NCBI RefSeq assembly: GCF_028583725.1 | Contig: NZ_CP110680.1 | Location: forward strand, 4,422,222-4,486,221 | Direction: 5' to 3' | DNA: 64,000 nucleotides | Source of the DNA: Cellulomonas fimi | GTDB taxonomy: Bacteria > Actinomycetota > Actinomycetes > Actinomycetales > Cellulomonadaceae | Shown here: positions 45,967 to 56,569 of the stretch, piece after piece | Layout of the letters: the number at the start of each line of letters is the position of its first letter | Position numbering within the stretch: position 1 is the stretch's first letter | The notes under the pieces: model-generated | Told to the model about the DNA's origin: nothing | The model's database searches: none | The model's input: the letters and a program-made list of their open reading frames with translations, nothing else | Translations under genes and position numbers: made by a program

Positions 45967-48144
45967 GTGAGCGAGGTCGGACGAGGCACCGTGCTCGCGG
46001 GCCGCTACCGCATCGTCGCGCCCGCACCCTCCGACCTCGACGGCGCCAGCGCGTGGCAGGCCACCGACCAGATCCTCGACCGTCCCGTCCGGGTCCGCGT
46101 GCTCGAGGCCGGCGCGGTCGCACCCGCGCTCGACGCCGCCCGCCGCGCCGCGCTCGTCACCGACGCCCGCCTGGTCCGCGTGCTCGACGTCGGCACGCAC
46201 GAGGGCGTCGGCTACGTCGTGTCCGAGCAGGTCACCGGCCCGTCGCTCGCCCAGCTCGTCGCCCGCGCACCCCTCACCCCGGACCAGGCGCGCGCCGTCA
46301 TCGGCGAGGCCGCCTCCGCGCTCGAGGTCGCCCGACGTCGCGGTGTGCACCACCTCGCGCTGCGCCCGTCCGTCCTGCACGTGAACTCCGACGGGCGCGT
46401 GCTGCTCGGAGGGCTCGCGCTCGACGCCGCGCTCCTCGGCACCGCCGGCGGCGACGCGCGTGCGACCACGCGGTCCGACACCGTCGGGCTCGTCCGGCTG
46501 CTCTACGCCGCCCTGACGGGCTGCTGGCCCGCCGACGACCGCGCCGGCGGCGGCGACCCGCTGCCCGATTCCCCGCTGCTGGGCGGCCGGCCCGTCCCGC
46601 CGTCCGACCTGGTCGCGGGCATCCCCGCCGACCTCGACACCCTCTGCGGCGTGACGCTCGGCCCGCACGACGACGGCCCGCACAGCCCCGGCGAGCTCGT
46701 GCGCGAGCTCGAGCCGTGGGGCGAGATCCGCGCCGTCGCGTCCGTGCCCGACACGACCTCCGTCCTCGGGGGTGCCGTCGCGGCCACCGCCGCGCCGTCG
46801 ATCGCCGACGTCGTCTCGCAGGACACCGAGCCCGTCCGGGTCCAGCGGCAGTCCGTCCGCAGCGCGTTCGACTCGCCGCCGCCCGGGTCGAACCGGCCCG
46901 GGACGCCCCCGCCCGCCGCGCCGTCCCGGTCGAGCGCGTTCTCCGCCGCCGGGCCCGGAGCCGTCGCCGCTGGTGCCGGTGCCGCCGCCGGTGCCGCCGC
47001 CGGTGCCGGTGCGGCCGCCGGTGCCGGTGTCGCCTCCGGGGCACCCGCCGGTCCGCCGGAGCACGTGGACCCGACCATGCCGCTCCCGCCCGGTCTCGTG
47101 ACCGCGCCCCCGCCCGGGCCTCGCGGGCCGTACGGCGACGCCTTCGGCGGTCACGATCGCGCCGGGCATGCCGACGGGGTCGAGGCGACGAGCGTCCTGC
47201 CTGCCGGCGGGCCGCCGACGGCGGTCGCTCCGCCCGCCGCGACCCCCGGCGCGTTCGCCTCCCACGGTGCGCCCGTGTCACCCGCCGCCGCGTCCGTTCC
47301 GCGCGCACCCGTCGGCAGCGTGCCACCCCCGCCGCAGAGCGGCCCCGGCGGCGCCTACGGGTCGGCACCCGTCCGCCGGCCCACGTCGGCGTACCGCGCC
47401 GACGGTCCGTACGGTCAGCCCCCGGTGCTCCCGCCCGACGACGGGATCGAGTCGTTCGACGAGCTCGGCTGGGACGAGCCCGTCGCGCCCGAGCGCCGGC
47501 GCTTCGACCCCACCAAGCTCGTCCTCGCGATCGTCGCGATCGCCGTCGTCATCGGCGTGGTCATCGCGTTCAGGTCGCTGTTCTCGTCCTTCGGGGGCGA
47601 CACCGGCGCGCAGCCGGGCGGCGAGGAGACGCAGCAGGAGCAGCCCGCCGAGTCGCCGGCGCCCGAGCAGCCGTCCGAGCAGCCCGGCGAGACGCCCGCC
47701 AATGAGGCACCCGCCGGCGCGGCCCCGGTCATCGCGTCGTCCACCTCGTTCGACCCCTCGGACACCGACGGCGAGCACGAGGAGGCCGTCGCCCGCGCCT
47801 ACGACGGCGACCCGTCGACGTACTGGTACACCCAGACGTACAAGCGGGACGACTTCGCCGGCTTCAAGAACGCCGTCGGCTACATCGTCAACCTGCAGGG
47901 CCCGGCGACGCTGTCGAGCGTGACGCTGCACGTCAACGGCACTGGCGGGAACGTCGAGATCCGCAACACGACCGCGGCCGACCCCGGCGGCGGCACGGTC
48001 CTCGCGTCCGGTCCGGTCGGCCCCGACACCGTGTTCCAGTTCGACCCCGTCGAGGCGTCGACCGTCGTCGTGTGGATCACGCAGCTCCCCACCGCGGCCG
48101 ACGGCGGCTTCCGCCTCGAGCTCAACGAGATGTCGCTCGGCTGA
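45967..48144 (+). CDS. Membrane pseudokinase with extracellular sugar-binding-like domain (MviN C-terminal type)
   Basis: 725 residues from GTG 45967, with GGAGGAGG just upstream. Residues 1-260 have a Ser/Thr kinase fold but lack the catalytic residues. The Lys position reads RPVRVRVL, the HRD loop reads HLALRPSVL, and DFG reads LGGLAL. A long Ala/Gly/Pro-rich region follows (270-510). A membrane helix (about 517-540) and an extracellular domain (585-725) resembling F5/8-type beta sandwiches complete it. In Mycobacterium the same domains are fused to MurJ and bind FhaA when phosphorylated. Here it probably couples kinase signals to lipid II flipping. Confidence 0.85.
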   Translation: MSEVGRGTVLAGRYRIVAPAPSDLDGASAWQATDQILDRPVRVRVLEAGAVAPALDAARRAALVTDARLVRVLDVGTHEGVGYVVSEQVTGPSLAQLVARAPLTPDQARAVIGEAASALEVARRRGVHHLALRPSVLHVNSDGRVLLGGLALDAALLGTAGGDARATTRSDTVGLVRLLYAALTGCWPADDRAGGGDPLPDSPLLGGRPVPPSDLVAGIPADLDTLCGVTLGPHDDGPHSPGELVRELEPWGEIRAVASVPDTTSVLGGAVAATAAPSIADVVSQDTEPVRVQRQSVRSAFDSPPPGSNRPGTPPPAAPSRSSAFSAAGPGAVAAGAGAAAGAAAGAGAAAGAGVASGAPAGPPEHVDPTMPLPPGLVTAPPPGPRGPYGDAFGGHDRAGHADGVEATSVLPAGGPPTAVAPPAATPGAFASHGAPVSPAAASVPRAPVGSVPPPPQSGPGGAYGSAPVRRPTSAYRADGPYGQPPVLPPDDGIESFDELGWDEPVAPERRRFDPTKLVLAIVAIAVVIGVVIAFRSLFSSFGGDTGAQPGGEETQQEQPAESPAPEQPSEQPGETPANEAPAGAAPVIASSTSFDPSDTDGEHEEAVARAYDGDPSTYWYTQTYKRDDFAGFKNAVGYIVNLQGPATLSSVTLHVNGTGGNVEIRNTTAADPGGGTVLASGPVGPDTVFQFDPVEASTVVVWITQLPTAADGGFRLELNEMSLG

Positions 48145-48258
48145 CCTTCGACGCCACGCGTCTCGCCCGTCGGGACGCGGAACAGAACCGGCCTACGATC
48201 GGTTGAGCGAACAGCCCGCTGCCGGCACCCGCCGGCCCGCCGTACCCCAAGGACTCAC

Positions 48259-49269
48259 GTGAGCGACCAGCCCAGCACCGTGCGCGACCTCGTCATCGTC
48301 GGATCGGGCCCCGCCGGCTACACCGCCGCGATCTACGCGGCCCGTGCCGGCCTCGCGCCGCTCGTCGTCGCCGGCTCCGTCACCGCCGGTGGCGCGCTGA
48401 TGAACACCACCGAGGTGGAGAACTTCCCCGGCTTCCCCGACGGCATCCAGGGCCCCGAGCTCATGGACGCCCTGCAGAAGCAGGCCGAGAAGTTCGGCGC
48501 CGAGGTCCTGTGGGACGACGCCGTCGCCCTGTCGCTCGAAGGCGACGTCAAGACGGTCACCGTCTCCGGCGGTGAGACGTTCGCCGCGCGCGCCGTCATC
48601 CTGTCGACCGGCTCCGCCTACCGCGAGCTCGGCCTGGACGACGAGAAGCGCCTGTCCGGCCGTGGCGTGTCGTGGTGCGCGACCTGCGACGGGTTCTTCT
48701 TCCGCGACCAGGAGATCATCGTCGTCGGCGGTGGCGACTCCGCCGTCGAGGAGGCCACCTTCCTGACCCGGTTCGGCAAGCGCGTCACGCTCGTGCACCG
48801 CCGCGACCAGCTGCGTGCGTCGAAGATCATGGCCGACCGCGCCGCCGCCGACCCGAAGATCGAGTTCGCGTGGAACTCCGAGGTCGTCGCGATCCACGGC
48901 GAGGACAAGGTCACCGGCGTGACCCTGCGCGACACCGTCACGGGCGAGACGCGCGAGCACCCCGCGACCGGCGTGTTCGTCGCGATCGGCCACGTCCCGC
49001 GCACCGACCTGCTCGTCGGGCAGATCGAGCTCGACGACAACGGCTACGTCTCGGTGCAGGGCCGCTCGACGCTCACCAACCTGCCGGGCGTCTTCGCCGC
49101 GGGCGACGTCGTCGACCACACCTACCGGCAGGCGATCACCGCGGCCGGGTCCGGCTGCGCCGCCGCCCTCGACGCCCAGCACTACCTGGCCGCACTCGGC
49201 GACACCGCGCACCACGTCGTCGACCCGGTCCCGCCGACCGTCGCACCCGTCCTCGTCCAGGAGGCCTGA
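48259..49269 (+). CDS. trxB: Thioredoxin-disulfide reductase
   Basis: 336 residues. FAD site [18 protein letters not shown] (15-32), redox pair C140-A-T-C143, NADPH site [14 protein letters not shown], and a second FAD motif [23 protein letters not shown] start with AAGGA. It keeps TrxA reduced with NADPH. The stop overlaps the trxA ATG by one base (TGATG). Confidence 0.98.
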   Translation: MSDQPSTVRDLVIVGSGPAGYTAAIYAARAGLAPLVVAGSVTAGGALMNTTEVENFPGFPDGIQGPELMDALQKQAEKFGAEVLWDDAVALSLEGDVKTVTVSGGETFAARAVILSTGSAYRELGLDDEKRLSGRGVSWCATCDGFFFRDQEIIVVGGGDSAVEEATFLTRFGKRVTLVHRRDQLRASKIMADRAAADPKIEFAWNSEVVAIHGEDKVTGVTLRDTVTGETREHPATGVFVAIGHVPRTDLLVGQIELDDNGYVSVQGRSTLTNLPGVFAAGDVVDHTYRQAITAAGSGCAAALDAQHYLAALGDTAHHVVDPVPPTVAPVLVQEA

Positions 49270-49601
49270 TGAGCAACGTCACCGCCGTCACCGACGACAC
49301 CTTCCAGTCCGAGGTGCTCGACTCCGAGATCCCCGTGATCGTCGACTTCTGGGCCGAGTGGTGCGGGCCGTGCCGCATGGTCGCGCCCGTCCTCGACGAG
49401 CTCGCCGCGCAGTACGAGGGCCGCGTGAAGATCGTCAAGGTCGACACCGAGGCGAACCCGCAGGTCACGGCCGACTACGGCATCGTGTCCATCCCGACGC
49501 TCAACGTGTACGTCGGCGGTGAGCTCGTGAAGTCCGTCATCGGTGCACGCCCCAAGTCGTTCTACGCGGGCGAGATCGAGGGCGTGCTCGCCGCAGCCTG
49601 A
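49269..49601 (+). CDS. trxA: Thioredoxin
   Basis: 110 residues with the active site W-C32-G-P-C35 and the cis-Pro loop VSIPTLNVY. Cytoplasmic disulfide reductase, co-transcribed with trxB. A GC-rich stem-loop follows. Confidence 0.98.
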   Translation: MSNVTAVTDDTFQSEVLDSEIPVIVDFWAEWCGPCRMVAPVLDELAAQYEGRVKIVKVDTEANPQVTADYGIVSIPTLNVYVGGELVKSVIGARPKSFYAGEIEGVLAAA

Positions 49602-49617
49602 TCACCGTCGCGTCCGG

Positions 49618-49652
49618 ACGGGCCGCCGACCCCACCCGGGGCGGCGGCCCGT
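49618..49652 (+). terminator. Stem-loop terminator after trxA
   Basis: Perfect 11-bp stem (ACGGGCCGCCG) with a 13-base loop, 17 bases past the trxA stop. Confidence 0.7.
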
Positions 49653-49819
49653 TCGTCGTCCTCCCCTCGGCGGCCGCGCGTCGGGCCGTCCTGGGCGTCC
49701 GCGCTCCGTGCACACCCTGCCTGCTGACGGGGGCGCGCCCGGCGATCTGCACCGGATCCGCACGTCTCGGCGGCCGCACCCTGCGCGGGTGCCGCACCGT
49801 GACGTGCGACACTGCCGGG

Positions 49820-51172
49820 ATGACCACGCAGCCTGGGCCCCCGCGCGAGACGTCGGGCGGCCACCCCACGTCCTCCGCCGCGGCGGGAACCGGCACGCGG
49901 CTCGACCCCTGGCTCTCCGCGTACGCCGCGCGCACGCACGGCATGCGCGCCTCGGAGATCCGTGCCCTGTTCGCCGTCGCGAACCGGCCGGAGGTCGTGT
50001 CCCTCGCCGGCGGCATGCCGTTCCTCGAGGGCCTTCCGCTCGACGACCTCGCCGAGCTGGCTGCCCGCGTCGTCGCCACCCGCGGCCTCCAGGCGCTCCA
50101 GTACGGATCCGGGCAGGGCGACGAGACGCTGCGCGAGCAGATCCTCGACGTCATGCGGCTCGAGGGCATCGACGCACACCCCGACGACGTCGTTGTCACC
50201 ACGGGGTCGCAGCAGGCGCTCGACCTCGTGACCCGGATCTTCGTCGACCCGGGCGACGTCGTCGTCGCCGAGGCCCCGTCCTACGTCGGCGCCCTCGGCG
50301 TCTTCCGCGCCTATCAGGCCGACGTCGTGCACGTTCCCATCGACGCCCACGGCCTCGTGCCCGAGGCGCTCGAGCAGACGCTCTCCACGCTTGCCGCCGC
50401 CGGTCGCACCGTCAAGCTGCTGTACACCGTGCCGAACTTCCACAACCCGGCGGGCGTCTCGCTGTCCGTCGAGCGTCGCCCGCGCGTGCTCGAGATCGCG
50501 CAGCGCTACGGCGTGCTCGTCGTCGAGGACAACCCGTACGGCCTCCTCGGCTTCGACAGCGAGCCGCGGGCCGCGATCCGCTCGCTCGACGCCGACGGCG
50601 TCGTCTACCTCGGGTCGTTCTCGAAGACCTTCGCCCCCGGCTACCGCGTCGGCTGGGTGGTCGCCCCGCACGCCGTCCGCGAGAAGCTCGTGCTCGCCTC
50701 CGAGTCCGCCATCCTCTGCCCCTCGAACGCGTCACAGCTCGCGATCTCCACCTACCTGGCGACGTCCGACTGGCGGGGCCAGATCAAGGTCTACCGCGAG
50801 CAGTACCGCGAGCGACGTGACGCCATGGTGTCCGCACTGGCCGAGCACCTGCCCGAGGCGTCGTGGAACGTCCCCGACGGCGGCTTCTACACCTGGGTCC
50901 GGCTGCCCGCGGGGCTCGACGCGAAGGACATGCTGCCCCGCGCCGTCACCGCCCGCGTCGCCTACGTGCCCGGCACCGCCTTCTACTTCGACGGATCCGG
51001 CGCCGACCACATGCGGCTGTCGTTCTGCTACCCGACGCCGGAACGGATCCGTGAGGGTGTCCGACGACTCGCCGGCGTCGTCGCGGACGAGCGCGAGCTC
51101 GTCGAGCTGTTCGGCACCCGCGCCCGCGGCGTGCCGGACAGCGTGCAGTTCCCCGGCCCGGACGTCGCCTGA
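49820..51172 (+). CDS. PLP-dependent aminotransferase, fold type I (Aro8/MocR-type without HTH)
   Basis: About 450 residues from ATG 49820; ATG 49799 is a less likely start. Motifs are VSLAGGMPFLEGLPLD, GLQALQYGSGQGDETLREQI, NFHNPAGVSLSVERR, and the PLP lysine in GSFSKTFAPGYRVGW. The substrate is likely an amino acid with a 2-oxo acid partner, 2-aminoadipate or aromatic type. It is commonly found between trxA and the par genes in actinobacteria. Confidence 0.9.
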   Translation: MTTQPGPPRETSGGHPTSSAAAGTGTRLDPWLSAYAARTHGMRASEIRALFAVANRPEVVSLAGGMPFLEGLPLDDLAELAARVVATRGLQALQYGSGQGDETLREQILDVMRLEGIDAHPDDVVVTTGSQQALDLVTRIFVDPGDVVVAEAPSYVGALGVFRAYQADVVHVPIDAHGLVPEALEQTLSTLAAAGRTVKLLYTVPNFHNPAGVSLSVERRPRVLEIAQRYGVLVVEDNPYGLLGFDSEPRAAIRSLDADGVVYLGSFSKTFAPGYRVGWVVAPHAVREKLVLASESAILCPSNASQLAISTYLATSDWRGQIKVYREQYRERRDAMVSALAEHLPEASWNVPDGGFYTWVRLPAGLDAKDMLPRAVTARVAYVPGTAFYFDGSGADHMRLSFCYPTPERIREGVRRLAGVVADERELVELFGTRARGVPDSVQFPGPDVA

Positions 51173-51280
51173 CCGCGCTCCCCCGCACCGTCACCGTGGC
51201 CACAGCGTCGACCGCCCACGCGCCGTCGGCCGCGTCGTGATGGCTCTCTCTCAGTTCCACGCCCTCGGAGGACCCACGCC

Positions 51281-52228
51281 GTGACCATCCCGTCTTCTCC
51301 GCGCGTCGCCGTGCTCGCGGGTGGCCTGTCCCACGAGCGTGACGTCTCGCTGCGCTCGGGACGGCGGGTCGCCGAGGCGCTGCGGTCCGCGGGCATCGAG
51401 GTCTCGATCCACGACGTCGACGCCGACCTCGTACCGGCGCTCACCGACCTCCGGCCCGACCTGGTCTGGCCGCTGCTGCACGGCGCCTCCGGCGAGGACG
51501 GCTCCGTGCGCGACGTGGTGCAGCTGCTCGGGCTGCGCCTCCTCGGCACCGGCCCGCGCGCGAGCCGGGTCGCCTGGAGCAAGCCCATCGCGAAGACCAT
51601 CGTCGCGCGCGCCGGTCTTGCGACCCCCGAGTTCGTGACCCTGCCGCAGTCGCTGTTCCGTGAGCTCGGCGCCGGTCGTGTGCTGGACGCCGTGGTCGCT
51701 CGACTCGGGCTCCCGCTCGTCGTGAAGCCGTCCCGTGGAGGGTCCGCCCTCGGCGTCAACCTCGTCACGTCGGCCGACGACCTGCCCCGCGCGATGGTCG
51801 ACTGCTTCGCGTACAGCGACACGGCGCTCATCGAGCAGGCGATCTCCGGGACCGAGGTCGCGGTGAGCGTCGTCGACACGGGCGACGGACCCGTCGCGCT
51901 CCCCCCGGTCGAGATCGTGACCGACGGTGCCTACGACTACGACGCGCGCTACAACCCCGGACGTGTCGAGTACTTCACGCCGGCGCGGCTCGACGACGAC
52001 GTCGTCGCGGCCGTGTGCGACACCGCGGTGACCGCGCACCGGGCACTCGGCCTCACGCGCCTGTCGCGCACGGACCTCATCGTCGACGACGCCGGCCGAC
52101 CGTGGTTCCTCGAGGTCAACGTGGCCCCGGGGATGACCGAGACGTCGCTCCTGCCGCAGGCCGCGGAGGGTGCTGGGCACAATCTTGGGGACTTGTACCG
52201 GTCGTTGGTGCTTGCTTCCCTCGCGTGA
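51281..52228 (+). CDS. D-alanine-D-alanine ligase-like ATP-grasp protein
   Basis: 315 residues from GTG 51281. ATP-grasp pattern: VAVLAGGLSHERDVSLRSGR, LPLVVKPSRGGSALGVNLV, YDYDARYNPGRVEYFTPARL, SRTDLIVDDAGRPWFLEVNV, then APGMTETSLLPQAA. The fold and metal ligands match Ddl. In actinobacteria a second Ddl-like copy is conserved near parB, and the main ddl lies elsewhere, so its exact substrate is not certain. Ends in a terminator shared with parB. Confidence 0.85.
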   Translation: MTIPSSPRVAVLAGGLSHERDVSLRSGRRVAEALRSAGIEVSIHDVDADLVPALTDLRPDLVWPLLHGASGEDGSVRDVVQLLGLRLLGTGPRASRVAWSKPIAKTIVARAGLATPEFVTLPQSLFRELGAGRVLDAVVARLGLPLVVKPSRGGSALGVNLVTSADDLPRAMVDCFAYSDTALIEQAISGTEVAVSVVDTGDGPVALPPVEIVTDGAYDYDARYNPGRVEYFTPARLDDDVVAAVCDTAVTAHRALGLTRLSRTDLIVDDAGRPWFLEVNVAPGMTETSLLPQAAEGAGHNLGDLYRSLVLASLA

Positions 52229-52232
52229 CGAG

Positions 52233-52264
52233 AAGGGCCGCGGATCAACCGATCCGCGGCCCTT
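52233..52264. terminator. Bidirectional terminator between the ATP-grasp gene and parB
   Basis: Perfect 14-bp stem AAGGGCCGCGGATC / GATCCGCGGCCCTT with a 4-base loop and a short T run on both strands. Serves the convergent genes. Confidence 0.9.
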
Positions 52265-52291
52265 TTCGTCGCTCTCGCCCGGGTGGCCGGG

Positions 52292-53641
52292 TCAGTTCTT
52301 GAGCAGGCCCGGGTCCTCAGGGGCCAGGCTCTCCAGGATGCGGTTGAGATCCTGCACCGACGCGAACTCGACCGTGAGACGACCGCGGGTCTTGCCCAGC
52401 GCCACCTTCACGCGCGTCTCGAACCTGTCGGACAGCCGGGCCGCGAGGTCGTCGAGGGCCGCGTTGCGGTCGCCCGCCCGGGGCGCGGCCCGCCGCGCCG
52501 GCGTCGCACCATCGACGCCCAGCGCGACGATCTCCTCCACGGCCCGCACGGAGAGTCCCTCGGCCACGATCCGCTGAGCCAGCCGCTCGATCGCCGCGCC
52601 GTCGCTCAGACCGAGAAGCGCACGTGCGTGACCCGCCGACAGCACGCCCGCCGCGACCCGCCGCTGGACGAGCGGCGGCAGCTTCAGCAGGCGGAGGGTG
52701 TTCGAGATCTGCGGACGCGACCGGTGGATGCGCGTCGCGAGCTCCTCGTGCGTGCAGCCGAAGTCGTCCAGCAGCTGCTGGTATGCGGCCGCCTCCTCGA
52801 GCGGGTTGAGCTGCGCACGGTGCAGGTTCTCCAGCAGCGCGTCACGCAGCAGGTCCGAGTCCTCGGTGTCCCGCACGATCGCCGGGATCGAGTCCAGCCC
52901 GGCCGCCTGGGTGGCGCGCCAGCGGCGCTCGCCCATGATCAGCTCGTAGCCCTCGTCGACCGCACGGACGACGACCGGCTGCAGCACGCCGATCTCACGG
53001 ATCGACCCGACCAGCTCCTCGAGCGCGTCCTCGTCGAAGACGGTCCGCGGCTGGCGGGGGTTCGGGCGGATGGACGCGACGGGCAGCTCGGCGAAGCGCG
53101 CACCCGGCACAGGAACCAAGCCGTCGACGTCGGCACCTGCGGTACCGGCAGCGGGGACGCCGTTCGACGATGCGGCACCGGTCGCCGGCTCACCGCCGCC
53201 CGACGCCGACGGCGGACCGCTACCGTCGGTCGCCTGGCCGTTCGCCGCCGCCTGGCCGTTCGTCGGTCCGTCCGACCCCGCCCTCTGACCTGTGGGCGCC
53301 CCCGTGCCGTCGACCCCGGCGACGCCGTCGCGCACCAGCGCTGCGGCGTTCACCGCACCGTCGGACGCCGCACCGTTGGGCGCCGCGCCGGTCGACGTAC
53401 CGGTCCCGTTGGCCGCGCCGGCGCCGCCGGCCGTCTCTGCGGCGTCCGGAGCAGTCGTGTCCGGAGCAGTCGTGTCCGCGGCCTGGTCAGCCACGGCGGT
53501 CCCCGTCGCGTTCCCGTTCTCGCGCTTCGCGTCAGGGAAGAACACGTCGACGGGACGCTCACCCGTGGGCCGCTGCCCGTCGAGTCCGGTCGGGATGAGG
53601 GCCCCGAGACCCCGGCCGAGACCGCGTCGCTTCTCGCTCAC
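52292..53641 (-). CDS. parB: Chromosome partitioning protein ParB
   Basis: 449 residues. It starts with the ParA-contact motif [14 protein letters not shown] low-complexity Ala/Gly/Thr/Asn linker (about 45-175) is much longer than usual. The CTP-binding ParB/Srx domain (185-275) has GERRWRA (237-243) and ENLHR (271-275). The HTH (298-321) reads [20 protein letters not shown], and the dimer domain is C-terminal. It should bind the nine parS sites upstream. Overlaps parA by ATGA. Confidence 0.97.
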   Translation of the reverse strand: MSEKRRGLGRGLGALIPTGLDGQRPTGERPVDVFFPDAKRENGNATGTAVADQAADTTAPDTTAPDAAETAGGAGAANGTGTSTGAAPNGAASDGAVNAAALVRDGVAGVDGTGAPTGQRAGSDGPTNGQAAANGQATDGSGPPSASGGGEPATGAASSNGVPAAGTAGADVDGLVPVPGARFAELPVASIRPNPRQPRTVFDEDALEELVGSIREIGVLQPVVVRAVDEGYELIMGERRWRATQAAGLDSIPAIVRDTEDSDLLRDALLENLHRAQLNPLEEAAAYQQLLDDFGCTHEELATRIHRSRPQISNTLRLLKLPPLVQRRVAAGVLSAGHARALLGLSDGAAIERLAQRIVAEGLSVRAVEEIVALGVDGATPARRAAPRAGDRNAALDDLAARLSDRFETRVKVALGKTRGRLTVEFASVQDLNRILESLAPEDPGLLKN

Positions 53642-55881
53642 TGCTCCTCCTGGTGTGCGGCCATGACCGGCTCGCCGTGGTTCTGCTCGTGCGTCGCGGC
53701 GCCGTCGTCCGCCGAGTACGACCCGCCGTCCACCGCGGACGTCGTCCGGTCACCGTGCCCGTGCGTGACCGCGTCGACTGCCACGCTCGCCGACGCCACG
53801 CCCTCCGTCCCGTCGGTGGACCCCACCGTCGTCCCAGCGCCACGCTCGGCGATCTCACGCGCCGCCTCGAGGTACGCCAGCGCGCCCGAGGAGCCGGCGT
53901 CGTACGTCATCACGGTCTGCCCGTAGCTCGGTGCCTCCGAGATCCGGACGGACCGCGGGACGGTGGTCCGCAGGGTCCGGTCGGGGAAGTGCGTCCGAAC
54001 CTCCTCCGCCACCTGCTGCGCGAGATTCGTGCGCGCGTCGTACATCGTCAGCAGGATCGTGGAGACGTGGAGGTCGGGGTTGAGGTGGGCCTGGATCAGC
54101 TGGATCGACTTGAGGAGCTGGCTCAATCCCTCGAGTGCGTAGTACTCGCACTGGATCGGGATGAGCACCTCGCGCGCCACGACGAACGCGTTGACCGTGA
54201 GCAGGCCGAGGCTCGGCGGGCAGTCGACGAACACGTAGTCGATCGGCTCGAGCCCCTGCGTTGACCGCCACTCGAGGTAGCGGTCGAGGGCGTTCCGGAG
54301 GCGCGTCTCGCGCGCCACCATCGAGACGAGCTCGATCTCCGCGCCCGAAAGATCGATCGTCGCCGGCAGGCACCACAGGTGGGGGACGTCGGGACTCTCC
54401 TGCACCGCCTCCTCGATCGGGGCACCGTCGACCAGGACCTCGTAGATCGACGGCGTCCCCGCCCGGTGCTCGATCCCGAGCGCCGTCGACGCGTTCCCCT
54501 GCGGGTCGTTGTCGAGGACCAGGACGTTGAGACCGGCCTGCGCCAGCGCGGCCGCGAGGTTGACGGTGGTGGTCGTCTTGCCGACGCCGCCCTTCTGGTT
54601 CGCCACCGTGATGACCCGCGTCGCGGCAGGTCGCGGGAAGCGTCGACCACGCAGCTCGATACGACGGCGTGCGTCCAGCTGCAGCTCGGCCATCAGCGGT
54701 GTCTCGGCGTCCGCCTGCGGAAGGCTGTTCACGAGCGCGGCGCGTCGGTGCTCGTCGGTGTCGGCGTGGTGGATGGGGTCACCGCTGTCGCGCAGCGACG
54801 CGTGGTCTGAGTTCACGTGCAGGTCGTCGTCCTCATCGAGCGCCGGGGCGCGGTCGTCGAGACCGCGGGAATCACCGGCCTCTGCACCCTCGTCCGCGCG
54901 ACCGCCGTCGTCTGGTCCGACCGGGGTGTGCATGGGCTCCACCGCGTCAGGTCCGGCGGTCGCCGGTCCGGCGTCATGGGCGACGCCCGTCGCAGCGAGG
55001 CTGCCCACCGATTCTCCCCCATCGGGGGTGGTCTCCGTGACCACCGTCGGGGTGGTCTGCAGGGCCGCGTCCTCTTGCTCGCCCGACCCCGGGTGCGAGG
55101 TCTCGCTCGTCGGCGTCACGTCCTGGAAGATCCGCACGGCGTCGCCGCCGGCCAGACCAGCCGTTTCACGTGAAACCGCGCCCGCCACCTCCGCGTCGTC
55201 GCCAACCTCGGAGCCGCGAGCACTTCGTCCGCCCGCATCAACAGCACCTCCGGCTGCGTGCGCGGACTCACCATCGGCGTGAGTCGCCTCGCCGTCGGTG
55301 TGCGCGGTCGTCTCGTCTCCGTGAGCAGCCCCGCCGTCGGCGTAGGCAGTACCGCCGTCAGCCTGAGGACTGATGGCGTCGGGGTGAGCGGCTCCTCCGT
55401 CAGTGCGAGCGGTACCGAAGACTGGGCCGTCGGTGTCACTCACCCTCTCCGCAGCTGTTTCACGTGAAACGGGCTGCGCCGGCTGTTCCGACGGCGTCAT
55501 GCCGCTTGATGCACTGCGCGCCCCCTCCAGGAACGACGCTGGCTCGCCAGGCAGTTCCGATGATCCTTCCCCCGGGGTACTCCCAGCAGAGATCGGGGAC
55601 GATTCGGCGGCGCTTGCGGGCGAAGCGGCACTCTCTCCACCGTCGCCAGGCGGAGACGTAGGCGGGGTCGACCAGTCCTGCGAACCGTTGCCCATTCCCC
55701 CGACGCGGTGCTCACCCGCGGGTTCCGCCGCGGCGACCTGGGGCTCCGCGTCGTCGGGCGACCCGTTGTCAGGGGTCCATCCGGGCGATGCGGCCCCATT
55801 GACGCTGAACGGGCTCGACGGAGGCATCAGCCCTGGCTCCGCCGAGACCGGCTCCGCCTTGCGCTTCTTCCTACCGAACAC
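53638..55881 (-). CDS. parA: Chromosome partitioning ATPase ParA with very long disordered N-terminal extension
   Basis: 747 residues from GTG 55881 (GGGAGG upstream), overlapping the rsmG end by 11 bases; the open frame continues to 56103 but there runs through rsmG. The ParA core begins near 415: KGGVGKT at 430-436, then [18 protein letters not shown] and [20 protein letters not shown]. Residues 1-410 are low-complexity, rich in Ala/Gly/Asp/Ser/Thr/Glu, with a loose AHADG-type repeat. Two parS sites lie inside this extension and are translated VSRET. Typical ParA has only a short N-terminus. Confidence 0.93.
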   Translation of the reverse strand: MFGRKKRKAEPVSAEPGLMPPSSPFSVNGAASPGWTPDNGSPDDAEPQVAAAEPAGEHRVGGMGNGSQDWSTPPTSPPGDGGESAASPASAAESSPISAGSTPGEGSSELPGEPASFLEGARSASSGMTPSEQPAQPVSRETAAERVSDTDGPVFGTARTDGGAAHPDAISPQADGGTAYADGGAAHGDETTAHTDGEATHADGESAHAAGGAVDAGGRSARGSEVGDDAEVAGAVSRETAGLAGGDAVRIFQDVTPTSETSHPGSGEQEDAALQTTPTVVTETTPDGGESVGSLAATGVAHDAGPATAGPDAVEPMHTPVGPDDGGRADEGAEAGDSRGLDDRAPALDEDDDLHVNSDHASLRDSGDPIHHADTDEHRRAALVNSLPQADAETPLMAELQLDARRRIELRGRRFPRPAATRVITVANQKGGVGKTTTTVNLAAALAQAGLNVLVLDNDPQGNASTALGIEHRAGTPSIYEVLVDGAPIEEAVQESPDVPHLWCLPATIDLSGAEIELVSMVARETRLRNALDRYLEWRSTQGLEPIDYVFVDCPPSLGLLTVNAFVVAREVLIPIQCEYYALEGLSQLLKSIQLIQAHLNPDLHVSTILLTMYDARTNLAQQVAEEVRTHFPDRTLRTTVPRSVRISEAPSYGQTVMTYDAGSSGALAYLEAAREIAERGAGTTVGSTDGTEGVASASVAVDAVTHGHGDRTTSAVDGGSYSADDGAATHEQNHGEPVMAAHQEEQ
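55163..55176. other. parS site 1 (inside parA)
   Basis: Perfect GTTTCACGTGAAAC; lies in the parA N-terminal extension (residues ~236-240, VSRET). Confidence 0.95.
55457..55470. other. parS site 2 (inside parA)
   Basis: Perfect 14-bp core GTTTCACGTGAAAC, preceded by T; parA residues ~138-142, VSRET. Confidence 0.95.
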
Positions 55882-56545
55882 CCGCCACCTCCCGTACGAC
55901 CCGGACGACTCGCGTGGGTTCGACTCCGGCGATCGTCGGCGCCACCACAACCTGGGCAACGCCGGCCCCCCACTTCTTCCCGATGCTCTTGGCGTCTTGC
56001 ACTTCCTGCTCGGCCTTCTCGCCCTTGAGCGCGACGAGCACCCCGCCGGCACGCAGCATGGGGAGGGCCATCCTGTAGAGCTTGTCGAGGGACGCCACGG
56101 CACGTGCAGTGACCGCGTCGGCGATCAAGCGGCCATGGACGTCCTGCGCCCGGTTCCGCTCGACCACGACGTTGTCGAGCCCAAGCCGCTCGGCCACCTC
56201 GGTCAGCCAGTCGGTGCGACGCTCCATGGGCTCCAGCAGGACGACTTCACACTGGGGACGCATGGCTGCGACGACGACGCCCGGCAGGCCTGCGCCACTT
56301 CCAAGATCGACGATCCGTCCGCGCTCAGGGAGGAACGGCACCACCGCGGCGGAGTTCAGCAGGTGCCGCCCCCACAGGCGCGACACCTCACGGGGCCCCA
56401 CGAGTCCACGGAGGACGCCTTCATCCAGGAGCATCGAGTGGAACCCGTTGACGGCCGGCCACGCGTCGCCGAAGAACTGCTGGACAACGGGATCCCCCGT
56501 GAGCGGGTCCTTGTCGGCTGCCACGTCGGGGGCATCTCCCGTCAC
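55871..56545 (-). CDS. rsmG: 16S rRNA (guanine-527-N7) methyltransferase
   Basis: 224 residues from GTG 56545, with GGGGGA upstream. SAM motif IVDLGSGAGLPGVVVA; other family blocks are LLEPMERRTDWLTEVAERLG and VTARAVASLDKLY. It methylates G527 of 16S rRNA. A parS site sits just upstream of its ribosome site, and its end overlaps parA. Confidence 0.96.
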   Translation of the reverse strand: MTGDAPDVAADKDPLTGDPVVQQFFGDAWPAVNGFHSMLLDEGVLRGLVGPREVSRLWGRHLLNSAAVVPFLPERGRIVDLGSGAGLPGVVVAAMRPQCEVVLLEPMERRTDWLTEVAERLGLDNVVVERNRAQDVHGRLIADAVTARAVASLDKLYRMALPMLRAGGVLVALKGEKAEQEVQDAKSIGKKWGAGVAQVVVAPTIAGVEPTRVVRVVREVAGVR

Positions 56546-56555
56546 TGCATCCCCC

Positions 56556-56569
56556 GTTTCACGTGAAAC
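56556..56569. other. parS site 3
   Basis: Perfect GTTTCACGTGAAAC followed by A, 10 bases upstream of the rsmG start codon. Confidence 0.95.

Noticed and set aside
46921..47060. Tandem DNA repeat of Gly/Ala codons in the pseudokinase gene
   Set aside because: It is ordinary low-complexity coding sequence of the Ala/Gly linker, in frame and with normal codon use.
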